Assembly: GCA_965153455.1 (NCBI GenBank)
Contig: OZ234497.1
Span: 20,143,872-20,207,871 of the forward strand
Source: Sphagnum compactum
Lineage: Eukaryota > Bryophyta > Sphagnopsida > Sphagnales
Direction: 5' to 3'
DNA length: 64,000 bases
Positions within the stretch are counted from its first letter, which is position 1; every line of letters starts with the position of its first letter. This document shows, in pieces, positions 37,022 to 48,500 of this stretch. Below the pieces are notes generated by a model. That model had not been told where the DNA came from, did no database searches, and was given only the letters and a program-made list of their open reading frames with translations. The translations under genes were made by a program, and so were the position numbers.

Positions 37022-39042
37022 GACTAAAAAACAATTTTTTTCTTCATGAAAGTTATTCTTCTATTGGTTAGCTTATAATAGTTACCCTCCTCCTTATTGA
37101 ACTTCTATGGTAGGACTAAGGTTTGTTGAGTTAATATTTTATCTTATGATATCTAGTTGGGGTTAATATTTTATCTTACAATCATAGGTCTTTCTTTCTT
37201 TTTCTTGCACAACAGTACCTTCCACTCCTTACTCCAATCCCAGTTTCCCTATCTTCTTTTTAATCACCCTCTGAATTTCTTCCTAAATTTTTTTTTTTTT
37301 TCTGGAATGTGCCACTTTGTTAGCCAATAGGGACAATAAGCCCCTTGTCTACCTTCAAGAACCAACACCTAAAAAATAACACTACTCTCCCAACCATTCA
37401 AACTGAAAACTCTTCATTTGTCTAAAATAGATATTATCAAGCATTAGTATTGTCCTTCAAAAAATACCCCGAATATGATCCCCAACATGGTTGCCAATGT
37501 AAAGGGGGTGAAAATTTGACCCTCGAACATTATTGTCCTTAGGGAGGTAACGTTAAGGGAACAAGGTCAACTCCTTTTTCCTCCCAAAAATAACTACTTT
37601 CACTTCTAACTCTACAACTATTCAAGTAATAATAAAAAGTTCATGTAAAAAGGAAAAAAAAAAAGGTAAGGTTTATCATCTAGGGACAAACCTACCATCC
37701 TGAGTATAGATTATCCAAGAAATGTAAGAAGAAGAAAGGGTAGACAACAAGCAAACATGACACGAAGGACTAGGAAATAGCTACCTTCCAGGTCTCTAGA
37801 ATACCTTCAATGCATCGGAGTAAGCTCCAGCAGGTCTATACGCCTTCCATAGCTGCTACCCAACCTCCATACACTTGTACACTCTCTAAGGGTGTTTCCT
37901 ACCATATGTTGTCCCCCAAAAAGCTTTCTCATCATTGCCTACTATCAATAGCCATTGCAAACTCTCTTAATGATTACTTGTTATTTACAACAATCCCATG
38001 TACCATACAAACTTTAACTTTCAAGTAATCTCCCTTCCTAGTACCATATATTACGTGTTGCCTTCTTGTGGCAACAAGTGATTTCCTACTTTAAGGACTA
38101 AAACCTTGCATAATTCTTACCACTTTTTGTAAAAAAAACTCAGAACTATTATACAAAATGTAAAAACACATTATGCAAGCTTAAACTATACTACCTTCCA
38201 TCATTTCTTATAAAATAAACTCACACAAAACACATTCTGATATTGTGTAGTCTATGGTTATAACTACAACCTACACGATACTATTGCTAGAATACACAAT
38301 ACTATACTACACAAAATTGTGGATGCAACAGAAACAAAATGTAAGTTGTTCACAAAAATGACATTCACTCCATGTGTACATAACCAAAGGTACATAACCC
38401 TGAGGAGCATTGAGCTACCCTTGCAAAGTTAGGTCCAAGACTATTGCCATAGGTATCAAAAAACAAAAAAGGAAGCTAGAATCCTTAGCGTTTTGTGACA
38501 TACATAAGTTCGAGATTTGGCAAACCAACAATTATAAGTCAAAAAACCATCAATTTGCCTCTGCATATGTCATACAACACTCATCACATAGGTACTAATT
38601 ATGTCCAAAACTATCATCAAACCAAGAGGAACTTGACAAGACTTAAATTTGGTCCTTACTTCTAGTAATCCTTTTCTTTGAATTGTCATCCTAAACCTGT
38701 GTAACCATCTTTGGTTTTACAATGGATGCAATAATGCATGAATTTGGTGGTTTACTCATAGATGGCTTCTCATTTGGTAGCTCATTCTTAGCCTCATCTT
38801 GTGTGGGGTCCTTCAACTAACCTAATAGTTTAGCTAATACCTTACTAGAGATTATAACAGTCTGGTTCTATGACATCCTAGCTAGCTCAATTGGCAGTAA
38901 TTTTCCTAATTGAATATTGGTTGCCTTTGTCGCCAAGGTAACTATTGGCTTGCATGGTGATAAGGGTCTGCCAGCTAGCTTATCTAAGCATTCATCATCA
39001 TTAGTACCCAAACCTCCTTATATCTTATCTGCCCCTTTTTTT
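37022..39042. other. Upstream side of gag relic; no gene
   Basis: On the minus strand 37,478-37,497 reads TGGCAACCATGTTGGGGATC, resembling the tRNA-Asp-type primer-binding site of plant Ty3 elements at a sensible distance (about 460 bp) before the gag start. Flanking LTRs could not be paired because the partner end is not recognisable. The rest (37.5-39.0 kb) holds no gene. The unit A/B junction is at its right end. Confidence 0.4.
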
Positions 39043-39132
39043 AAGTAAGACATCCACATTACTGTCCAATTGCTGTAGGCTCACCATCCAATCTATACTA
39101 TTAATTCACTACGTCCGTCTGTGACGGAGCTC

Positions 39133-39445
39133 GGGTCCGTCACAGAAGGCCGACCGGGCCCGGCCCCGGACTCCCGGATTTCGATCGATCGGGCCCGCCG
39201 TGGGGGGTGCCGGGCCGGGTCCGTCACAGAAGGCCGACCGGGCCCGGCCCGGCACTCCCGGACTCCCGGATTTCGACTGTCTGTGACGGTCCTGGGTTTT
39301 GGATTTCGAGGTCACCAAAATCGAGGTCCCAAAATATTTTTCATGGTTTTTGGATTTCGAGGTCACCAAAATCGAGGTCCCGAAATATTTTTCATGGGTT
39401 TTGGATTTCGAGGTCACCAAAATCGAGGTCCTGAAATATTTTTCA
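39133..39445. repeat. Internal repeats in the Helitron 5' part
   Basis: GGGTCCGTCACAGAAGGCCG followed by ACCGGGCCCGGCC occurs at about 39,133 and 39,219, each followed by CTCCCGGATTTCGA. Then three tandem units of about 66 bp follow: GTTTTGGATTTCGAGGTCAC, CAAAATCGAGGTCC and AAATATTTTTCATG (about 39,295-39,445). Overlapping open frames on both strands are translations of these repeats. Confidence 0.85.
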
Positions 39446-39589
39446 TTTTTTGGAGGATTTTTTTTTTGAATTAGAAAATTTTGTCATCCATCCATCCAAA
39501 TTTCTCATCCTCGAATAAGAAGATGGAAGAGGAGGAGGACAAATGACGACAGCAGCAGTATTACAGTGACTGAAGGTTGCGGGTACCCA

Positions 39590-39593
39590 CTAG
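39590..39593 (+). other. Internal Helitron-type 3' terminus (CTAG)
   Basis: GCGGGTACCCACTAG followed by T at 39,594 matches the last 12 bases of the true end at 41,414 and another at 61,807-61,810. It lies 502 bp from the 5' end. The upstream hairpin is weak, unlike the one at 41,387-41,401, which may be why termination failed here. Confidence 0.7.
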
Positions 39594-39936
39594 TTTCTTG
39601 TTATTTGTCGATGAATTTAATTGAGATGGATAAATTTTATTTTTTTAAAAAGTAAATCTTGCTGACCACCAGACACGTCTAGCGAGGTTCACATAATTTC
39701 TGATTTTTTGGAAAAAAGATGAAAAGATTTGTTGTGCCATACCTCTACACATGGGTTGCTATTTTGCAATTGATCAGATGAAATACATGACAGCGTATAT
39801 GGCATCATCCAAGTGACATATACAGATTGTAGATCTAGCATTGGCTTTTTCTCTTTTGTCTTTGTAAAAAGAGAGCAACGCTTTTAAATCTGCATGAAAA
39901 GGATTGGTAGTGGCAGGGCGCCCATACATAGGAAGA

Positions 39937-40326
39937 CTACAAAAAGATTTGGAATAGATTAAGATAAAAGGGAAAAGAGAACCAGTGCTTTATGTAAGAG
40001 GCTGGTAGCCCTCTCAACCCTTCCATGTTATCAGAGTTATCCATAAACTCATGCCCTGTTGTTGGGCCTGAGTTGCACCCCTCATTTGATGCTTCATCCC
40101 CTCCTGGGCGTTGTCCGCAAAGTCGTGAAATTTTAATAAATAAGGGTATGAAGTACTGACGCTCAGCATTAAATGCACCAGCCTCAAGAACATTCAGAGC
40201 TACAGTACACATAGCAGCAGCTGTGATTGGTTGAATAGAATGCGTTGAGGAAAAGAAAGGACGGTGAAAACTCAGTTTAGCACCAAATTGCTCTATTTTG
40301 TTTTCAAATTGGAGCCGGGCACTCAT
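39937..40326 (-). other. 129-codon open frame in Helitron interior, possible captured fragment
   Basis: An ATG-initiated minus-strand frame lies in the AT-rich middle of the Helitron between the first terminus and the second 5'-like end. Its central part (CTVALNVLEAGAFNAERQYF, IPLFIKISRLCGQRPGGDEA) has protein-like composition. I do not recognise a family. If Helitron capture occurred, this is the best candidate for captured host sequence. It may also be non-coding. Confidence 0.3.
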
Positions 40327-40394
40327 GTAAACCGGGCCTGAGTTTCATGCCCCGTTGAAAGTCACTGTACTTTTTTATTCCTGTTTTTCGAAAT

Positions 40395-40535
40395 CTCTTC
40401 CTCTATGGGACCAAACACGGGGTTCCGGTGCCGTCTTTTCCTGACTTTGCGGATAACTTTTTTGAAATATCTTCCCCTACGTGACCAAACACTGGGTTCC
40501 AGTGCCATCTTTGCCTGACTTTACGGATAACTTTA
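40395..40535. repeat. Two-copy tandem repeat of about 85 bp in Helitron
   Basis: Two diverged copies of the sequence around GGGACCAAACACGGGGTTCC, GGTGCCGTCTTTTCCTGACT and TTGCGGATAACTTT lie head to tail. It lies in the presumed captured middle segment. Confidence 0.7.
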
Positions 40536-40744
40536 TAGTAGGTTGACTATGCGGGAGGGTAGTATGAAAGTAAGAAAAAATATTTTAAAAATTCTTGTAT
40601 TTTCAACAATTTTCTAATTCAATCATTTAAATCATAAAAAATTCACCCCGGGTCCGTCACAGAAGGCCGACAGATTATAATTCATTACGTCTGTCACAGA
40701 GCTCGGGGATTTTGGCCGATTTTGGCCGACTAGGCTCTGTGACG

Positions 40745-40965
40745 GGGCCCGACGTTCAGGCCGACCGGGCCCGGGATGAGCTCGGCCCGGGATGGGATCT
40801 TTCTACATTAACTTCACGCCCGGCATTCAGGTCGACCGGGCCCGGGATGATTTTCACTACGTCTGTGACGTTCAGGCCGACCGGGCCCGGGATGATTTTC
40901 ACGCCCGGCCTGTGACGGGGCCCGGCGTTCAGGCCGACCGGGCCCGGGATGATCGAGGTCTCCAA
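40745..40965. repeat. Four GGCCGACCGGGCCCGGGATGA repeats in Helitron 3' part
   Basis: The unit GTTCAGGCCGACCGGGCCCG then GGATGA occurs four times at irregular spacing (starts near 40,754, 40,826, 40,870 and 40,925), interleaved with TGTGACGGGGCCCGG and CACGCCCGGC. Each unit holds the palindrome CCGGGCCCGG. All frames stay open through it, which is why several overlapping ORFs appear. Confidence 0.85.
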
Positions 40966-41386
40966 ATTCTATCGAGGTCCCGAGATGGAAAGTATTGGGG
41001 TTTGAGCTTTGGCAGTCGCCACACCCCAGTGTGGGGGCGATTATCAACGAAGGGTAACAGACCTGAGGAGGTTATAACATCGGTTCCTTGGGCTCATTAC
41101 AGGAATTCATAAAATAACCGGAACGGGGGATTCTCTGATTCCGAGTTTGAATTGGAAACACCAGAACAAAAAAGAACCGACGGTCCTCTGATTTGAAAAT
41201 ATGAAAGAAATGCTAGATTGCACGGTTCTGAACGGCCGCACGTCCAACCACTTATTGGAACCACGAACAGACGGTGTTTTTTTTTCTACTAACATTATTG
41301 GGAACCGGTGGATCTCTGATCCCGACATATGAAAAATGGGGAACCGGTGGATCTCTAATTCTGACATTCTGGTGTTTTTTAACACT

Positions 41387-41414
41387 TGTGCATTACGCAC
41401 AGGGTACCCACTAG
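41387..41414 (+). other. Helitron 3' terminal hairpin and CTAG
   Basis: TGTGC (41,387-41,391), loop ATTAC, GCACA (41,397-41,401), then the 8-bp palindrome GGGTACCC (41,402-41,409), A, and CTAG (41,411-41,414). The hairpin-to-end spacing of 9 nt fits the Helitron rolling-circle terminator. G-T and C-G pairs can extend the stem by two. Confidence 0.9.
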
Positions 41415-43222
41415 TTTGAATTAACTTCAGTATGTTTGTGAGTACACACATTCTCAAAAGATATTCTGACTGACCTTTATTCCACATCCATCAAGCACCA
41501 GACTCATCAAGACTGCAAGTGCACTCCTTGGGCTGCTCGCTAATGACAGGCCCCAGATCTGCCACAGGCTCTATCCCTGTAGTCACTTTCAACTTCAATG
41601 CCCTAGTCTTCAAACCTTCTTCCCAGGACTTTGAATCTCCAAAAACTGTGGAGCAGTGTTGGTTGCCATGCATTGCTGTCCAGCAGCTCAAAATGCAGCT
41701 CCCACATGTGTATTCGATGTTGCTTCAAGGTCTACATCCTGCATCACCACATCATGATTCTTTGTCCCCATGTTGACTAAACTCTCTTGCTTTTGGCAGA
41801 TGCTCCAGAGAAGATGTGCATACCAGCCAAATCTGACCCAACAAAGGAGACAGCTCTTATATCAAGATGGAATAGGTGACATTGACAGCTTTGTGTGTGC
41901 CATGCATAATGTTGAGAACCCTAGGAGGCAATCCAGCCTTAGTTGCTAGCTCTACCAGTAGCAATGCAACACCAGTATCTTTCTCTGTCAAAGGCTTTAG
42001 AATGAATTTGTTGCCACAAGTAACTGCCATTGGAAACATCCAACACAGAATAATGGCTGGGAAGTTAAATGGGCAGATGCATGCACACACACCCAGTGGC
42101 TGCCAATGCTGCATGTATCAATGTCTGCTGAGACATTATCCAAATTCTCCCATTTGTGGATTTACCATCCCACATTCTTGCTGCACCGCTTCCTGCAAGC
42201 TTGGCTAAACCCAAAGGATTACAATCACATTCTCATCTAGATAGCAATTGCTGCAAATCAAGTCAACAAAACCATCTTTAGCATTCAATGTTCATCTCAA
42301 ACAAAAGCAAGAGCAATGCTGTGACTATTTGAGTCCCTGAGAGGAACTGAGATTACATCTTCAGGGTGTCACGGATAGAAAAGGTTCAGGCTAATCACCA
42401 GCCTCTACAAAGCTATTAGTAGTCTGGGAAACTTCACATAACAGTACGACAGTGAAATTCCAAATTTCTGGATATGCAGTGAAATTTAGGAATCCAAACA
42501 AGAAGCAAAGCAAACATACCTGGTCCTTGTGAGCCCAGTATTTGGGATATGGGATGACCCAGTTAGTGTTATTCTCAAGGAGATTAATGCAAGAGTAGAT
42601 GAATGTTTAACATCAGAGTTTCCTGAGACCTAATTGTCCAAACTTCATTGGAATTGCCCATTGTGGTTACCACACTCCCTCAGGGATGCTCTAATATGCA
42701 TGTTCACTGGGATATGCTTCAAACTAGCAACTTGAATTCAACTCTATCATCTGTCATCAAAGAACAAATTACCTCTAGCACTAGGTGAGCCAGGTTACAC
42801 TTGACTTGAACTCCTGTGCACTTCCTTATCCTCCAAATCTCCTCCTTGACAATGTCCCTGCAGTATTGAAAGAGGAGATACTAGCCATAAATTTCTTGCA
42901 CAAATGGAAAGTGGGTGGGAGACATGGTGCACCCAATTTTCTGTGCAAAAGGAACCCTTGTAATCTTCAAAGCACTTTCCTGATTTGACCAAAAGACTTG
43001 TTCAAAACATGTTGAAAAACTGGTTCCAGAATTAGGGTTTCCACGATGCACCTCCTCAATGTCTAGGAAACCTCTGAGTGTACAATTCATGTTTTTGTTA
43101 CCTGGAAATGTTGCATAATGTCGAACATATATTGCACATTTTGCTGCACTTTCTGAAACCCCAAAGATGGTAGACAATACACGACTTTGAAGAAAAGAGG
43201 GTAGAGCAAAGCGATTCATCAA
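41415..43222 (-). pseudogene. ALDH6 pseudogene, copy B (3' truncated)
   Basis: Duplicate of 18,154-19,962. The last exons (copy A 17,395-17,930) lie outside the duplicated unit, so copy B lacks the C-terminus by construction, and the Helitron sits just beyond what remains. The TGA before the GQQCMA active site is shared (41,688-41,690), so the gene was dead before the duplication. B has further damage: one base lost in the KRV*CNMG region (near 41,774) and in the segment before PLGVC (near 42,105). The presequence exon ATG is near 43,219. Confidence 0.85.
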
Positions 43223-45552
43223 TCCGAGACGGATGCAATGCCAGAGCTTCTAGACGTCATGTGTAGCAATGTTATCAAGTGTTTAGGCACGACCCTATTC
43301 TAAGAGTTCTTTTCAAGTTGTCAACCAATTGTTCTAACTTGCCGAGCTTCTTTGCTATAGTATGCACATGGATGCTACATTAATTGCACCAGATCTTATT
43401 CGGTTGCAAACGATGAGCAAGAAGCAACTGCAACCTCCATCGCTGACAATCCCCCACACATCAAAGACTCCATCTTATGGATCTTCAATGAATTGGTTCA
43501 CATGCATGCACAGGAGTGTCTGTTGAATGTTTTTTGATAAAAACAGTTTCAGCTCAAGAAGAAGAAGAATTATATTAGAGTTTGTGGTGAAACTTACCAG
43601 TTCAGGTTGCTTGTGATGGATTGTTGCATTCCATCTGCTGCTTGTTTTGGTTTCTCAAGAAGTAGAATCGCTGATGAAGCAACCGATCTATCCATCAATC
43701 ATCAAGTCAAACATCATTCTATCCACATAACATTTGTTCAAATGAGAAATGAATTGCAGCTTTAAAATCTTGTATAGAACCGAAGTGTTCTTCCTCCATC
43801 ATGGTCCCAAGGAAACATTCTGAAAGCTTCAGAAGCTTAACCCAAGTTTTCTGTCCCACATCGCACCACCTGACATTGATAAAAGGAAAAACAAACAAAC
43901 AAAATAAAACAAGCACAGTGGGAGTTATAAAACAAACATTTGCGACTTCATCAAGCTCCTCCTTCTTGTGCAAACATTTTCTAAACGAAAAATTTCATAG
44001 GAAGGCAAGAATCCTTGAACCACATTTAAGTATCGTTGAACCTGAACCTGACACCTGAACTCAATATCATTTCATCCTCACAATTGTCATTTTTATTTTA
44101 TTACGTTTAACCCCAACGTCGAAAGTTGGCTTTCATTATTCAAATATGATTACTAGTTTAGTTGACTATGTAGTAAAATCAGATTCTTGTTTTATGCCCT
44201 ACATGTTGGGTGCATGTATGATGGATAGGTCGATGAGCTAACACATAAATATTCAAAGCAGGTCTGATCCTCATACATTGTTCCTCTGCTTTTAAAACTC
44301 CAAGAACATTTGTAGCTCTCTACTTAGCGCTTCCAACCTAACAAAAATTGTTCAATTTAGTGAAAGAATGGGGGAAGATATGGGATATTTGGTGTAAGGG
44401 GGTGTAGTGTTTGATGATAGGTGAATTTAATTAGTTCAAGACTTCAAACTGAAAACCTTTATTGTTGCATCTTCGTATTTGGAATATAAAGAAGTTTTGT
44501 AAAGCCCTAGTTGAGGCACCCACCAGGTTTTTAATCACTCAAAATGCTTTGAAATTGAGGAAGATACGGAGCAGCAATTAGAGAGGGGTCTAAAACTGTT
44601 TTTTCAAATTTTTGAAGCAAACTATAACTCATCCTTTTCCTGTGTAAAGTGCACCATCATTTCATCTTCATGCATATTCAATTAGTTCTACTTGCTTTTA
44701 GTTCAAACACAATGAAATTTCATTATTTAAATCCAAATTTGATAATTATTCTTAAATTTTAGGTTGTAATAACAATAATCAAATTAAGTATGAAATTTTC
44801 TTAAAGTTTTTTTACAAATTATTTTAATTTTTAAAAAACAAATACATGTTTTGTGTAATTAACCTTGAAAATTATCTTTCATTCCATGTACATTGAAAAA
44901 TCCCTAAAATTACATATATGTTAGTATTTTTCCTAAATATGTTTATAATCTTCAATATTCATAATTAGTTATGAGGTATATTTTATAGATGTGTTAATGA
45001 ATACCCTATTTCTATTCATAGGGTCCAAGCTACCTCGAATTCTAACTACTTTTATAGTTTAAAATATTGTAGATCCAAGTGAATGTGGAATACTTGGCTA
45101 TAGAAAATGACCCAATAAATTGCTCCATTTGAAAGTTGCTTAGCAACTATAACATCACCCCACATGTCTTTCTATTCCACGACTTGACATACATCATAAT
45201 AATCTAAATGATTTAAATAAATCAAAGTTAGGCCATGTGATTTGCATCCTATGAGTTCAAGTGTTCATGTATGTATCATATTAATTTAAAGGCAATCACC
45301 CTTGAATATATTAAATACAATTCAATGTACATCGTATTCAAAGCATGATGTATGCAACAACCTAGATTTGGTTCTTCAATGGACTTGTCACATCCATTAT
45401 AACCAAGCAATTATTTTAATTTGCTATTGAAATATATCTCTATAAACATGTATTGCATTAAGAAAATTAATACAATCCGACAACCTCCCATCCAAAACTA
45501 AAAAGCTATGAAATTAAGGTCAACATGATTCCCATTAAATTATCATTTGACA
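43223..45552. other. Intergenic DNA between RLK-B and ALDH6-B
   Basis: Same content as 19,963-22,292. The unassigned conserved minus-strand frame is at 43,719-43,973. A small insertion near 44,372-44,398 adds about 20 bp relative to unit A. Confidence 0.55.
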
Positions 45553-48500
45553 TTATCTAGGATTAGCATCACTAAGCTCAATGAAACCCCCAACGCTACT
45601 AACTTGTGAGGTGTTAGAGGTGTTTCCATATGAATAACTTGATATACGACTAGGTTTGGTTTTCTTATCACCCAAACCCATAAGGGGTTCTTTATCCGAG
45701 TTTGATTTTTCACTAATAATATTCAAACAAACATTTGAACTTTTGTCATTTGTTAGAAAAGGATCATAATTAGCATTTCGATATTGGGATTCTTTGATAA
45801 CAACTTCAATCTCCATGTTCCCCTCTAGCATTGCCACCACTTTGTCCATGGATGGTCGTCTGGAAGGTGTGACTTGCACACACAAGAGCCCTACCTTTAT
45901 GGAACGCAATATTTCCTCATGAACACATGAATCATTTAGTTTTTGGTCCATTATATCCAAAAGCTTGTCCTCCTCGTGTAATCTCCATGCCTATACCATG
46001 CAAACCAACAAACAATATTCATGTCCTTGTATGGCAACATTCAAACTATGCTCTAAAACACTTGATATAGTTGAAGTAAAAATTTGCAAAGTGAGCACAA
46101 GACTTGATACATAACATGTAAGCAACACAATTTATTTTATATCATTTACTTTATCAAAATACTAGGTTTTGCATGCAAATGATGTAGGGAGTTGGGTTTT
46201 AAAAGGCAATAAAATATAAGTATGTCACATCAACTAAACTTTTATACATAATGATAAAAAGACCAATTACTTACCCAATTCAAAAGGAAAATTTGATCCC
46301 CATCAAACTTGTGGTCAATACTCCTCCTACCACTCAGGATCTCTAACAAGACAACCCCAAAACTATACACATCGACTTTTTCACTTAATTGGCCAAGAGA
46401 AATATACTCTGGAGCTAAGTAACCCCTGCAATATATGATCGAAAAAACCAAGACTTTAATTACCATGCATACAACTACAATTTGAAACACCACTAATTCT
46501 AAAAGTTATTGATTCAGATATTAATATTGTAAATTCTTAAGTTTAGATGTGGTCAAAACACAGAAATTAGAAATGATCATTTGACTTTGTTCATAAGTTC
46601 ATGTTGTAAACCGGTTATGATGACACAATTATTGAATCACTATATAAAAAAATTTATTACACATGTACTAATAAATTGATAATTATTTGGTGTACACCTA
46701 TGATTTGGAAACTCTGATATAGGATTTTGCTACTATGTGTAAATTTCACTATTTCAACTTCTTATTCACAATTTTCAGGACTTTGTCAAAAATCAACTCC
46801 TATTTCATTATTAACTTTCAATGAACATTACAACATAAAACACATGTAGAGGGTACTCACATAGTGCCAACAATGTTTATTGTGCTAACATGGTTGCCAA
46901 TTTTGGGGAAAAGTCTTGCCAAGCCAAAATCTGCAATCTTGGCATTTAAATCTATGTCAAGCAAAATGTTGGCTGGTTTGATGTCTCGATGTACTATTGG
47001 GGGTTGTACATCTTGATGAAGATACTTGAGACCGCTAGCTATCCCAATACATATGTTTTTTCGAATTGACCAATCCATGTTGAGATCTCCTTTCCCCTCT
47101 GTTTTAGAAACAAAATAATAAAAAACAATTTAGGAAACAACTTGCTTATTTAATCAAAATAATAACTTGAACATATTATAAACAAAAGTGAAATTACTCA
47201 ACACCAATAATTGACTTATGTTTTAGAATGTAATCTATAATGTTATCACAATTTTAGTCCCATTCAATCAACTCTAATGTCTAGATAGTTTACAAGAAAA
47301 TGTGTTCAACCAAAAAAATTTGTCATGCACCTTGAAGATTATGTCTTGTGATTTTGATGTATTGTAATTATGGTTTGAAAAATTATGTCAAATTCAAATT
47401 CATTGAACTCAACCTAAATCTTGTTAATAATATATCACATAGTAACATGTTAAAAATTGGATTGATGTGTTTATAATATTTGGAATCATGTTCAATAAAA
47501 TAAACAAATAACCAACTAACAAACTAAACCAATATATAACAAAAGGATATAATGTTTTGAGAAGTAGTGACCTTGTGAAATATTCGTTTGATTCATCGTG
47601 ATAGTTTTTGTTTTATTTACACCATAACTTTTTAATTATGTAGGAAGAACATAAATTGTATCCCACGTACCAGCTTTGCCAAAAGGCTATTTCAACTCCC
47701 TCGCAAACTAATCAACATTTTTAAAAAACATTCTCAATTTTTGAAGAAAATTTGAATCATTTTAATTTATAAACATGTTTTTCATTTCTTTATGAAATTT
47801 TAAAGTTTTACACAAAATCAATTTCAAGAATAATGTGGTACTATTTGTTTTGTTTTTATCTTGATTGGATTCATTCTCTCAAGGGCCAATGGTAGGATAA
47901 ATAATATTACCAAAAATAACTTCTGCCAAATTGTTGTTTTCAACAAACTCATATACAAGGATTCGTTGTTCCCGATCACCAAAACAACAACCTTTGAGTT
48001 TCACTAAATTCTTGTGTCTCATACTTGTGACAAGCACAATTTCATTGGAAAACTCCTCCATCCCTTGTTGCACTTCTGGTAATAATAACTTTACAGCAAT
48101 TTCACATCCATCTAACACACCCTATAAACATCAAACCACCCCAAAAAATCACTTTTCAGCCATTTCAAATTTGAGTTGAAGTTTCATCAATATGAGACAT
48201 AATTCAATTGAAAAAATTGATGATGTGATTTATAGCAAGTCATCTAACGATAAGAATGTTTTGTAAATACCTTGTATACAGCTCCAAAAGCACCTTGGCC
48301 TAACTTCATATTGTCATGGAAATTGTTTGTGGCTTTCTGTAAATCTTTGTATGCATACATTCTAGGTTGCACATCCTTTTTTGCAAATTCTGATGCACAA
48401 CAAAAAGAAAATTAGATTTTGAATTTATTTTATTTAATTGGAAGGGAGAATAAAATTCTACTTATATGTGGTGGAATCCTATTGGGCAAGGAGTGATATC

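Larger units (their letters stand above)
18105..39042. repeat. Segmental duplication unit A (20,938 bp)
   Basis: Sequence from 18,105 (AAGTAAGACATCCACATTAC) recurs from 39,043. Immediately to the left the two loci are unrelated (18,090-18,104 versus 39,028-39,042). Colinear, nearly identical sequence then continues to the window end. The two units lie head to tail and abut directly at 39,042/39,043, with only a few bases of shared A/T at the junction. Unit A holds ALDH6-A, RLK-A, a MITE, a minisatellite and a gypsy gag relic. Confidence 0.95.
39092..41414 (+). mobile_element. Non-autonomous Helitron, 2,323 bp, with empty site in unit A
   Basis: Helitrons transpose by rolling circle, insert between A and T without target duplication, start with TC and end with a hairpin plus CTRR. 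Here 39,091 is A, the element starts TCTATACTATTAATTCACTA, ends GGGTACCCACTAG, and is followed by T at 41,415. Joining the flanks gives CATCCAA|TTTGAATTAAC, which is exactly unit A at 18,147-18,164. No Rep/helicase ORF is present, so it depends on a partner. The interior is strongly G+C-rich at both ends (GGGCCCGG palindromes) and AT-rich in the middle. A second CTAG terminus lies at 39,590-39,593 and a second 5'-like end near 40,672. The strand is set by the TC to CTAG direction. Confidence 0.93.

Noticed and set aside
39121-39474. Overlapping 75-117-codon frames on both strands
   Set aside because: They run through GC-rich direct repeats of the Helitron; open frames on both strands reflect the lack of A/T stops, and the peptides are repetitive.
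40712-41112. Several overlapping frames with repeated DRARDDFH / HPGPGRPER peptides
   Set aside because: Translations of the four GGCCGACCGGGCCCGGGATGA units in different frames; no start context or family motif.
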